From: REBR01 sp033721915
GTDB lineage: Bacteria > Pseudomonadota > Gammaproteobacteria > Pseudomonadales > Oleiphilaceae
Direction of reading: 5' to 3'
Assembly: GCA_033721915.1 (NCBI GenBank)
Contig: JAWWAC010000098.1
Span: forward strand, 1-5,946
Length of the DNA: 5,946 nucleotides
Under the pieces are notes generated by a model that was not told the DNA's origin, made no database searches, and worked only from the letters and a program-made list of their open reading frames with translations. The translations under genes and the position numbers were made by a program. How positions within the stretch are numbered: position 1 is the first letter of the stretch; each line of letters starts with the position of its first letter. This document shows, piece by piece, positions 1 through 4,897 of this stretch.

Positions 1-225
1 CCCAAGCAGGAAGCCCCTAAGCAGGAAGCTCCCAAGCAGGAGGAGCCCAAGCAGGAGGCTCCCAAGCAGGAAGCTCCCAAGCAGGAGGAGCCCAAGCAGG
101 AAGCCCCCAAGCAGGAAGCCCCCAAGCAGGAGGCTCCCAAGCAGGAGGCTCCCAAGCAGGAAGCTCCCCAGCAGGAAGAGCCCAAGCAGGAAGCTCCCAA
201 GCAGGAAGCTCCCAAGCAGGAAGAA
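1..225 (+). repeat. 15-bp tandem repeat, 15 units, encoding PKQEA/PKQEE
   Basis: Fifteen consecutive in-frame 15-bp units follow the pattern CCC AAG CAG GAR followed by GCN or GAG/GAA. Variation is mostly at the third base of codons 4 and 5 and between Ala and Glu at position 5. Unit 12 (166-180) has CAG in place of AAG. A degenerate sixteenth unit (SGQEQ) follows at 226-240. The array runs off the left edge, so the true copy number is unknown. Near-identical in-frame units suggest recent expansion by slippage or unequal recombination. Confidence 0.95.
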
Positions 226-594
226 TCTGGTCAGGAGCAGGAGAGAGCCAAGGCCGGGCCGGATGAATCCGAAGATTCCGCTGAGGCCGGGAAAACCGCC
301 AGGCCCAAATCAGGCCGTCCACGCAACCGCAAGCCACGGGGCAAGAGCGCCCAGGGTGAATCCGGTGGCGAGCAGGATCAGCCGGCATCCGGTCAGCCTG
401 GCGGACAGCCGTCAGAGGTGAAAGACCGCCCCGTGGGAGACCGCCCTTCCGCGGCGGCCAACCTGCCTCCCATCAAGGGCCGGGCTTTCAACGACCCCCG
501 GGAGATCCGTCGTCGCGAACTGGCCGCCCAGAAAGAGGCGGCGGACCGTGGCCATGCGACGGAATCCGGCAGCAGTGAATCGGGAAATCCTTGA
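1..594 (+). CDS. C-terminal part of a protein with a PKQEA-repeat, disordered charged tail (5' end outside window)
   Basis: Frame 1 is open from the first base to the TGA at 592-594, giving 197 residues with no start in view, so the gene begins upstream. The first 75 residues are fifteen pentapeptides, mostly PKQEA with some PKQEE and one PQQEE. Next comes an acidic stretch, then a basic one (RPKSGRPRNRKPRG, about residues 101-114), a Gly/Gln/Pro-rich linker, and near the end GRAFNDPREIRRREL (about residues 160-174). No globular domain is visible; this is a low-complexity, probably disordered tail. The catalytic part is missing, so identity is open. Two guesses: a 23S rRNA pseudouridine synthase RluB (or ScpB) with an extended tail, since scpA-scpB-rluB often lies near trpH in gammaproteobacteria; or an RNase E-type scaffold tail, since NDPR-like basic motifs occur there. 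Its stop overlaps the start of the next gene, which suggests coupled translation. Coding status is secure; function is not. Confidence 0.5.
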   Translation, partial: PKQEAPKQEAPKQEEPKQEAPKQEAPKQEEPKQEAPKQEAPKQEAPKQEAPKQEAPQQEEPKQEAPKQEAPKQEESGQEQERAKAGPDESEDSAEAGKTARPKSGRPRNRKPRGKSAQGESGGEQDQPASGQPGGQPSEVKDRPVGDRPSAAANLPPIKGRAFNDPREIRRRELAAQKEAADRGHATESGSSESGNP

Positions 595-1154
595 TGGTGG
601 ACAACAACCAGACACTGGCTTTGAGTGAGCAGGCGGTTGCCGAGCTGGAAGACGTGCTCTTCGACGAGCGCTGGCCTGAAGGCGCCATGGACTTCTTCGG
701 ATTCCACGGCGCTGTCTGTGCCGCAGCCATAGGCCCGGTGACGGTGCCGGACAAAACGCTGTTTGCCATTGTCACGGCCCAGGACCCGGACAGCGCCGGG
801 ACACCCCCGGAGGCCTTCACCCGGGCGGCGTCCGTTCTGCTCAGGCAGGTGCGTCAGATTCTGGAACAGGGTGAGTCACTGCAACTGCCGGAGCCCGAGG
901 AAGGCAGTGTCAGGGACGCCCTGGAGAACTGGTGTGCCGGCTTTGTGGATACCTTCCTGATGGCGGAAGATGAGTGGCTGGCACGGGACGAGGCACTGGT
1001 GGGGGAACTGATGGTGCCCATGATGACCCTGTCCAACCTCTTTGATGACGAGGACTTCCAGAAAGCCCGCAAGGACGAGGGTCTGTCAGAACAGATGGCG
1101 GATCGTCTGCCGGAAAGCCTGACCGACCTGTATCTTCTGTTTCACAGCCCCTGA
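594..1154 (+). CDS. UPF0149 (YecA/YgfB-like) family protein
   Basis: The 186-residue product has the two hallmark blocks of the UPF0149 fold. The first is an N-terminal helix pair, MDFFGFHGAVCAAAIGP (about residues 31-47), matching the family's 'hGfl.a...gP' pattern. The second is a central WCAGFVDTFLMAEDEW (about residues 113-128), matching 'W..GFl.g....W'. The rest is helical and acidic. There is no C-terminal Cys/His SEC-C metal motif, so it resembles YgfB more than full-length YecA in architecture. The biochemical role of most family members is unknown; YgfB of Pseudomonas aeruginosa acts as a regulator through a protein partner, which cannot be assumed here. ATG at 594 is preferred because it overlaps the previous stop (TGATG); a TTG lies directly before it at 591. 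Only a weak GGGAAA stands upstream, so translation probably depends on coupling. The gene converges on the PHP gene with 4 bp between stop codons. Confidence 0.85.
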   Translation: MVDNNQTLALSEQAVAELEDVLFDERWPEGAMDFFGFHGAVCAAAIGPVTVPDKTLFAIVTAQDPDSAGTPPEAFTRAASVLLRQVRQILEQGESLQLPEPEEGSVRDALENWCAGFVDTFLMAEDEWLARDEALVGELMVPMMTLSNLFDDEDFQKARKDEGLSEQMADRLPESLTDLYLLFHSP

Positions 1155-1164
1155 TCCCTCAGGG
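1149..1164. terminator. Short hairpin spanning both convergent stop codons
   Basis: CCCTGA (1149-1154) and TCAGGG (1159-1164) form a perfect 6-bp inverted repeat around the loop TCCC. The left arm contains the TGA of the UPF0149 gene and the right arm contains the complement of the TGA of the PHP gene. Neither strand has a T-run after the hairpin, so it is not a standard intrinsic terminator. It may still end or protect both transcripts, because there is no other intergenic space here. Confidence 0.4.
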
Positions 1165-2037
1165 CACCTGCAGGCCACTGCGTGTGGCCTCCCTGAACAG
1201 CTCCCAGACCGGCTGCACCTTCGCCGGCAGAGGCGGCAGGCGCCCCAGCTCGCACCAGTGGTTGCCTGGGTGATGAAAGTCACTGCCCAGTGAGGCCGCG
1301 CACTGGAACTGTTCACACAGCAATGTCAGAAAACGGGTATCGGCGTCGGACTGTCCGGCGCTGAGCACCTCCATGGCCTGCCCCCCTGCCCCCATAAAGT
1401 CTGTCAGCAAGGCCCTGAGCTTCACGCCGGTGAGGCCGTATTTCCGTGGATGGGCCAGAACCGGGACGCCTCCCGACTGGCGTATCCACTCCACGATGGT
1501 CTCCATGGGTGGCCAGAGACTGCTGATATCCCCCACCTTGCCATTGCCCAGGTAACGGTCGAAGGCCTGATGGTGCTTTTTCACCAGCCCCGCCGTGAGC
1601 ATGGCCGTGGCAAAATGGGGGCGCCCGGGCACACGGCCTCCCGAGGCCTCTGTGGCGGCTTCAAGCAGTGCCGGCAGTCCCGCCTTGACCAGGCGCTGCT
1701 CAATCAGGCGCGCCCTCTGCCAGCGATTGTCCTCCTGGCGGGTCACGGCCTGGTTCATCACCCGGGACAGGGCGTCAAAATCCAGCCCCACCACGTGGAT
1801 GGTACGGCCACGCCAGAGGCAGGACAGCTCGATACCACTGATCAGCGTGAAGCCCTCGGAGAGCCTGGCGCCACTCAACTGGCTGTATCCGGCAAAGGTG
1901 TCATGGTCGGTCACCGCCAGTGCCGTAACCCCTTTCTTCAGCGCGCGCTCCAGCAGCGCCTCTGGACTGAGGTGGCCATCGGAGGCGGTGCTGTGGCAGT
2001 GGAAATCCGGCCGGAAAGAGGTGTTGACTGACTGCAT
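1159..2037 (-). CDS. rnm: PHP-domain 5'-3' exoribonuclease Rnm (RNase AM, formerly TrpH/YciV)
   Basis: The protein carries the PHP metallo-phosphoesterase signature in order. With the ATG at 2037 (292 residues) these are DFHCHSTASDG with H13, H15 and D20; TDHDT with D44, H45 and D46; GIE with E70; HVVG with H81; GRPH (138-141); LAHP with H196; and GSDFHH with D253 and H255. These are the usual metal ligands of the trinuclear site, so the enzyme should be active. The E. coli homologue trims 5' ends of rRNA precursors and hydrolyses 3',5'-pAp and short oligonucleotides in the cytoplasm. The start is uncertain. ATG 2037 puts the first metal His at residue 13, as in E. coli, and gives the family length, but lacks a clear ribosome site. 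ATG 2085 (weak GAGA) and TTG 2100 would add 16 or 21 residues without similarity. It is divergent from yciI and convergent with the UPF0149 gene. Confidence 0.88.
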   Translation of the reverse strand: MQSVNTSFRPDFHCHSTASDGHLSPEALLERALKKGVTALAVTDHDTFAGYSQLSGARLSEGFTLISGIELSCLWRGRTIHVVGLDFDALSRVMNQAVTRQEDNRWQRARLIEQRLVKAGLPALLEAATEASGGRVPGRPHFATAMLTAGLVKKHHQAFDRYLGNGKVGDISSLWPPMETIVEWIRQSGGVPVLAHPRKYGLTGVKLRALLTDFMGAGGQAMEVLSAGQSDADTRFLTLLCEQFQCAASLGSDFHHPGNHWCELGRLPPLPAKVQPVWELFREATRSGLQVP

Positions 2038-2125
2038 GAAGGGGCTGCCCGGTGTCTGTGAAATAGCGTTGTGCCAAGGTACCATAGTCGTCTCATTCAA
2101 GGGACCTCAGGGGGCGCCAAAACCC

Positions 2126-2425
2126 ATGTACTACGCGATTATCAGCCAGGATGTGGCCAACAGCCTGCCACTGCGCCAGAAAGCCAGGCCGGACCATATT
2201 GCCCGACTGCACGCACTGCGGGATCAGGGTCGACTGCTGGTGGCCGGGCCTTTTCCGGCCATAGACAACAATGACCCGGGAGAAGCGGGCTTTACCGGCA
2301 GCCTGGTGATTGCGGAATTCGACAGCCTTGAGCAGGCCAGGCAGTGGGCGGATGAGGACCCCTATGTGGCCGCCGGTGTCTATGAGCGTGTGGAGGTCCG
2401 CCCTTACAAGACCGTGTTGCCATAG
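2126..2425 (+). CDS. yciI: YciI family protein
   Basis: This 99-residue protein matches E. coli YciI (98 residues) across its length. It starts MYYAIISQD, has ARPDH with the conserved family histidine (H24), then HALRDQGRLLVAGP (29-42), a Gly-rich turn, GSLVIAEFDSLEQA (58-71), and ends with the DPY motif (78-80) followed by AGVYERVEV. The fold is a dimeric ferredoxin-like alpha/beta barrel. A conserved His/Asp pair has suggested enzymatic activity, but the cellular function of YciI is not established. The ATG at 2126 has AGGGGG at 2109-2114, a rather long spacing of 11 bases, and the leader is short because the divergent rnm start region lies directly upstream. I could not find a convincing sigma70 promoter in that gap. 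A terminator-like hairpin at its stop suggests it is mostly transcribed alone. Confidence 0.92.
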   Translation: MYYAIISQDVANSLPLRQKARPDHIARLHALRDQGRLLVAGPFPAIDNNDPGEAGFTGSLVIAEFDSLEQARQWADEDPYVAAGVYERVEVRPYKTVLP

Positions 2426-2446
2426 GCAACGCGGCGCTCTTTGTGT
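2412..2446 (+). terminator. Terminator-like hairpin overlapping the yciI stop codon
   Basis: Positions 2412-2421 (CCGTGTTGCC) pair with 2425-2434 (GGCAACGCGG) as a 10-bp stem containing one G-T wobble, with loop ATA. A T-rich stretch, CTCTTTGTGT, follows at 2437-2446. The TAG stop (2423-2425) lies in the loop and first stem base. The T-tract begins a few bases after the stem and is interrupted, so termination may be partial and allow some read-through to the SH3-domain gene. Confidence 0.55.
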
Positions 2447-2514
2447 CAGAATCCTTTCTTTTACGGGCCTGCCACTGACAGGGCCCCTGTATCGTTAAAC
2501 CCAGGAAACCAGCC

Positions 2515-3189
2515 GTGAAACTTTCTTCTCTTATTCTATTGCCACTGGCCCTTGCCCTGCTGGCCGGCCCGCTGCAGGCACGCACCATGTACATCGACGA
2601 CACACTGCTTGCTCCGGTGCGCACCGGCGAGAGCAACCAGTACCGCATTATCCACAGCGGCCTGCGCAGCGGCACCCGGGTGGAGGTGCTGGATCAGAAC
2701 CCGGATACCGGCTACAGCCGTATCCGCTTCGGGGACGGCAAGGAAGGGTACATACTCACCCGCTATCTCAGCTCACAACCCATCGCCGCGGAACGGCTGG
2801 CCACCGCCAATGCGGAGCTGGAAAAGGTACGCGGCCAGCTGGCGGAGGTGCGCTCTGAAAAGCAGGATCTGGAAAAGCAGGTCGCCGAACTGCAGAACCG
2901 TGAAGCACAATTGCAGAAAGAGCTGGATAAGGTGAGCAGCGAGCTGGAAGAGATCACCCGCATTTCCGAAGACACATTGCGGATCAATGAGCGCAACAAG
3001 GAGCTTCGGGAGTCCAACCAGGAACTGAAAAGCGAGAAGGAGCTGCTGAGCACCGAGAATCAGCGCCTGAAGGACAGCAGGGAATCGGATTTTCTGCTGA
3101 TCGGTGGCGGTCTGGTACTGGCAGGCATCTTGATGGCACTGCTTTTCCCCATGCTCAAGCCCAGCCGCAAGAGCGACACCTGGGCCTGA
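2515..3189 (+). CDS. TIGR04211/YgiM-like SH3-domain, coiled-coil, membrane-anchored protein
   Basis: The 224-residue product has a clear four-part build. Residues 1-22 are a signal peptide: Lys2, a Leu/Ala core and an LQA cleavage site before R23. Residues 25-88 form a bacterial SH3 domain (PVRTG, GLRSGTRVEVL, YSRIRFGDGKEGYI). Residues about 92-190 form a long charged coiled coil rich in Leu, Glu, Lys and Gln. Residues 193-214 are one transmembrane helix, followed by a short basic tail (KPSRKSDTWA) in the cytoplasm. This is the layout of TIGR04211 proteins and E. coli YgiM. SH3 plus coil should lie in the periplasm and may contact cell-wall components, but no precise function is known. The GTG start at 2515 has AGGA at 2503-2506, 8 bases upstream, and gives a proper signal peptide. 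The 89 bases before it contain the yciI terminator and a small inverted repeat; I saw no clear promoter. Confidence 0.88.
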   Translation: MKLSSLILLPLALALLAGPLQARTMYIDDTLLAPVRTGESNQYRIIHSGLRSGTRVEVLDQNPDTGYSRIRFGDGKEGYILTRYLSSQPIAAERLATANAELEKVRGQLAEVRSEKQDLEKQVAELQNREAQLQKELDKVSSELEEITRISEDTLRINERNKELRESNQELKSEKELLSTENQRLKDSRESDFLLIGGGLVLAGILMALLFPMLKPSRKSDTWA

Positions 3190-3202
3190 TACGGGTCTGA
3201 CT

Positions 3203-3246
3203 TAAGCCCCGGAGCCCGGCGCGGTCGCCCCGGGCGCCTCTGCTTA
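3203..3246. terminator. GC-rich nested inverted repeat between convergent genes
   Basis: The 60-bp gap between the stops of the SH3 gene (3189) and the PilZ gene (3250) holds nested inverted repeats. An inner GGCG-CGGT-CGCC hairpin lies at 3218-3229, GCCC (3214-3217) pairs with GGGC (3232-3235), and TAAGC (3203-3207) pairs with GCTTA (3242-3246). Neither side has a clean T-run. A shared bidirectional terminator is the simplest reading, given the position between converging genes. Confidence 0.5.
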
Positions 3247-3249
3247 CGC

Positions 3250-3549
3250 TTACCGGGTCACTTCCAGTATCTCCAGCCCCAGTGACACGGCCCCCTCCTC
3301 CAGATGATCGCAACGGACCACCCTGGCGCGGGTTTCAAACGGCGGAAAATCCGGGTTGTGACTGGCCATGCGAGTCTCAAGCTCGGTGCCCAGATCCAGC
3401 GGCTGGGACAGACGCACGGACATGCCGGTGGCACTGAGATCTTCACAATGGCCTTTCAGTACCGGGCTGGGCCCGTCACGGACAAACAGTTCAATGTCCG
3501 TCTCCACCTGCATGCGAATGAAATCGCGTTTCTCCGAGTAGTCTCTCAT
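3250..3549 (-). CDS. PilZ domain protein (probable c-di-GMP receptor)
   Basis: A 99-residue, single-domain PilZ protein. Both c-di-GMP binding motifs are intact: RxxxR at R8-DFI-R12 in EKRDFIRM, and DxSxxG at D37-L-S39-AT-G42. The rest fits the six-stranded barrel: VLKGHCEDLSATGMSV, LGTELETRM, RARVVRC and the closing VSLGLEIL. It should therefore bind the second messenger c-di-GMP and act through a partner protein that the sequence does not name; motility, exopolysaccharide or secretion are the usual targets in the family. ATG 3549 is preferred, since AAGGG and GGTGA lie upstream and the PilZ motif begins at once. An in-frame GTG at 3585 would add 12 residues with no family similarity. It follows rraA on the same strand after 135 bases, but a strong promoter in that gap means it need not be cotranscribed. 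Confidence 0.87.
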   Translation of the reverse strand: MRDYSEKRDFIRMQVETDIELFVRDGPSPVLKGHCEDLSATGMSVRLSQPLDLGTELETRMASHNPDFPPFETRARVVRCDHLEEGAVSLGLEILEVTR

Positions 3550-3579
3550 GGTCACCGTTACCCTTAATGGCCAGAAAAG

Positions 3580-3596
3580 GGGCACCCGCGATGCCC
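3580..3596 (-). promoter_or_regulatory. Leader hairpin followed by four T's in the pilZ-protein 5' UTR
   Basis: On the minus strand GGGCA (3596-3592) and TGCCC (3584-3580) form a 5-bp stem with a 7-base loop. C and then TTTT (3578-3575) follow. It sits between the predicted transcription start near 3602 and the ATG at 3549. The form resembles a weak attenuator, but the stem is short. Confidence 0.3.
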
Positions 3597-3608
3597 ACCA
3601 AACCTCCT

Positions 3609-3637
3609 TTTATAGACCGCTCCGGAAACAAGGTCAA
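3609..3637 (-). promoter_or_regulatory. Sigma70-type promoter for the PilZ gene
   Basis: On the minus strand TTGACC (3637-3632) and TATAAA (3614-3609) are separated by exactly 17 bases. Each hexamer matches the sigma70 consensus at five of six positions. Transcription should start near 3602 and give a leader of about 50 bases. AGGAGG (3608-3603) directly after the -10 element lies in the discriminator, upstream of the predicted start site, so it is unlikely to be a working ribosome site. Confidence 0.75.
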
Positions 3638-3684
3638 AGGTCCGGCGGCGAGCAAGCAGGCCCTTACCCGGAGAGGCCGCCACC

Positions 3685-4176
3685 TCAGGCAGGCAGGTTC
3701 AGTGCCTCCCGGGAGACCACGATGCCGTTGTTGTCGGCATAAATGTAGTGGCCCGGATGGAAGGTGACACCGGCAAAGGTCACCGGCACGTTCAGATCCC
3801 CCAGGCCGCGCTTGTCGGTCTTGCGGGGATGGGTGCCCAATGCCTGCACGCCCAGGTCCGTGGCGGCAATCACATCGATATCGCGGATGCAGCCATAGAC
3901 GATAATGCCCTGCCAGCCATTGGCAGCGGCCTTCTCGGCCAGCATGTCACCCAGCAGAGCGGCGCGCATGGAGCCGCCGCCGTCCACCACCATGACCCGG
4001 TCATGGCCCGGTTTTGCCACCTGTTCCTTGACCACGGAATTGTCCTCAAAGCATTTCACGGTGACAATCTCGCCGCCAAAACTGCGCCGTCCGCCCAGGT
4101 TGCGGAACATCGGCTCCAGTACCTGTACCTCGGGGTAGGTATCGCAAATATCCGGTGTCACGATGGAATCGGTCAC
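3685..4176 (-). CDS. rraA: RraA: regulator of RNase E activity (RraA/HMG-aldolase fold)
   Basis: The 163-residue protein matches RraA in length (161 in E. coli) and along its sequence: TPDICDTYP (7-15), GGGSMRAALLGD (66-77), GCIRDIDVI (95-103), GVQALGTHPRKT (109-120), VPVTFAGVTFHPGHYIYADNNG. In E. coli RraA is a ring-shaped trimer that binds the C-terminal region of RNase E and helicase partners and lowers RNA turnover. This copy keeps D77-X20-R98-D99, the metal and substrate motif of related HMG/CHA aldolases, so residual enzyme activity is possible. The GTG at 4176 is chosen because AGGAG (4187-4183) lies 6 bases upstream; an ATG one base earlier is out of frame and stops at once. It lies 25 bases after the SDR gene on the same strand, as the likely third gene of the operon. 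The ppsA - hydrolase - rraA neighbourhood is, as I recall, shared with Pseudomonas. Confidence 0.93.
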   Translation of the reverse strand: MTDSIVTPDICDTYPEVQVLEPMFRNLGGRRSFGGEIVTVKCFEDNSVVKEQVAKPGHDRVMVVDGGGSMRAALLGDMLAEKAAANGWQGIIVYGCIRDIDVIAATDLGVQALGTHPRKTDKRGLGDLNVPVTFAGVTFHPGHYIYADNNGIVVSREALNLPA

Positions 4177-4182
4177 ATTGAT

Positions 4183-4187
4183 CTCCT
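4183..4187 (-). promoter_or_regulatory. Ribosome binding site deciding the GTG start of rraA
   Basis: AGGAG on the minus strand, inside AGAGAGGAGA, lies 6 bases before GTG 4176. It separates the true start from longer in-frame readings that run back into the SDR gene and have no RraA similarity. Confidence 0.8.
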
Positions 4188-4201
4188 CTCTGGTGTGGGT
4201 G

Positions 4202-4897
4202 TTATTGGGGTGACGGTTGGCATTCCCGGGCCATACGGTCCGAGCTGATGATGGCCCTGTGGCGGCGTACCGTCGGTGCCGTGAGCCGCTCAGCAGCCGC
4301 CCTGTGCATGGCCTGTGCCACACAGTGGCTGTGAATGGGCGCCCAGGAGGCCAGCGGGCCCCTCATCAGGTGCCTGAGAGGGCCTGTCAGTCGCTGACCC
4401 AGACCCTCCAGAAAACGGCTGTCATGGCGCTCACCCAGCAGCAGCGAAGGGCGAAGCAGTGTCACGGCCGGGATGGCGCTGCGGTTGAGTGTCTGCTCCA
4501 GCTCCCCCTTGATGCGGTTGTAGAAGAGGCGGCTGCGGGGGTGGCTGCCCATGGCGGTGATGGCCAGCAGGTGTTGCAGTCCGGCCCCGCTGTGGAGTGC
4601 CTCGGCCACCCACAGGGCGTAGTCCCGGTCGATGCGGGCAAAGGCCTCCCTGCTACCGGCCTGTCTGAGTGTGCTGCCAAGGCACCAGAACAGGTCGTCC
4701 ACCGCCACGCCGGCAAGCGCCTCGTGGGACCTGGTGAAATCCACGGTCAGGCACTCCACACCGGGAGGCAGTGCCGCCAGAGGGCGCCGTGACAGGAGTA
4801 TGACCCTGGACCAGCGTGGATCTTCCGCCAGGCGGGGCCACAACTGACTGCCCACCAGACCGGTGGCGCCGGCCACCATCGCAACACGTTCTGTCAT
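4202..4897 (-). CDS. Atypical short-chain dehydrogenase, NAD(P)H-binding TIP30/HTATIP2-like protein
   Basis: This 231-residue protein begins with a Rossmann nucleotide-binding motif, VAGATGLVGSQL, with G10, G13 and G16 (GxxGxxG). It then has LLSRRPL (34-40), DDLFWCLGSTLRQAGS (67-82), AITAMGSHPRSRLFYNRIKGELE (112-134) with Y126 and K130 in a YxxxK arrangement, and LLRPSLLLGER (147-157). The 'S.lGA..S..fY.r.KGe.E' pattern is that of the TIP30/HTATIP2-like atypical SDRs, though the serine of the usual 'SS' is Thr114 here. It should bind NAD(P)H; the substrate is unknown. The ATG at 4897 has GAGAGG just upstream and overlaps the TGA of the hydrolase gene (ATGA, 4897-4894), a standard sign of translational coupling. 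An in-frame extension further upstream would only overlap the hydrolase gene. rraA follows after 25 bases. Confidence 0.85.
   Translation of the reverse strand: MTERVAMVAGATGLVGSQLWPRLAEDPRWSRVILLSRRPLAALPPGVECLTVDFTRSHEALAGVAVDDLFWCLGSTLRQAGSREAFARIDRDYALWVAEALHSGAGLQHLLAITAMGSHPRSRLFYNRIKGELEQTLNRSAIPAVTLLRPSLLLGERHDSRFLEGLGQRLTGPLRHLMRGPLASWAPIHSHCVAQAMHRAAAERLTAPTVRRHRAIISSDRMARECQPSPQ

Noticed and set aside
1..225. CRISPR array or intergenic satellite
   Set aside because: Units are 15 bp with no spacers, remain in frame and are part of an open coding frame.
17..388. Long open frame on the minus strand reading repeated PAWELPAW units
   Set aside because: It is the complement of the PKQEA tandem repeat. 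The lack of stops follows from the repeat's base composition, and the other strand has the natural continuation and coupled downstream gene.
1450..2031. 193-codon plus-strand open frame antisense to the PHP gene
   Set aside because: It lies wholly inside a gene with complete PHP metal motifs. The reading has no recognisable domain and is a GC-rich third-position shadow.
3603..3608. AGGAGG on the minus strand as a ribosome site for a leader peptide starting GTG at 3598
   Set aside because: It lies directly after the -10 hexamer, so it would be upstream of the transcription start and absent from the mRNA. The frame would overlap the PilZ gene without similarity to anything.
3748..4248. 166-codon plus-strand open frame antisense to rraA
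   Set aside because: rraA is recognised along its whole length on the minus strand; the antisense product has no family features.
4217..4792. 191-codon plus-strand open frame antisense to the SDR gene
   Set aside because: The minus strand has the Rossmann motif, YxxxK and an ATGA coupling; this frame is its shadow.
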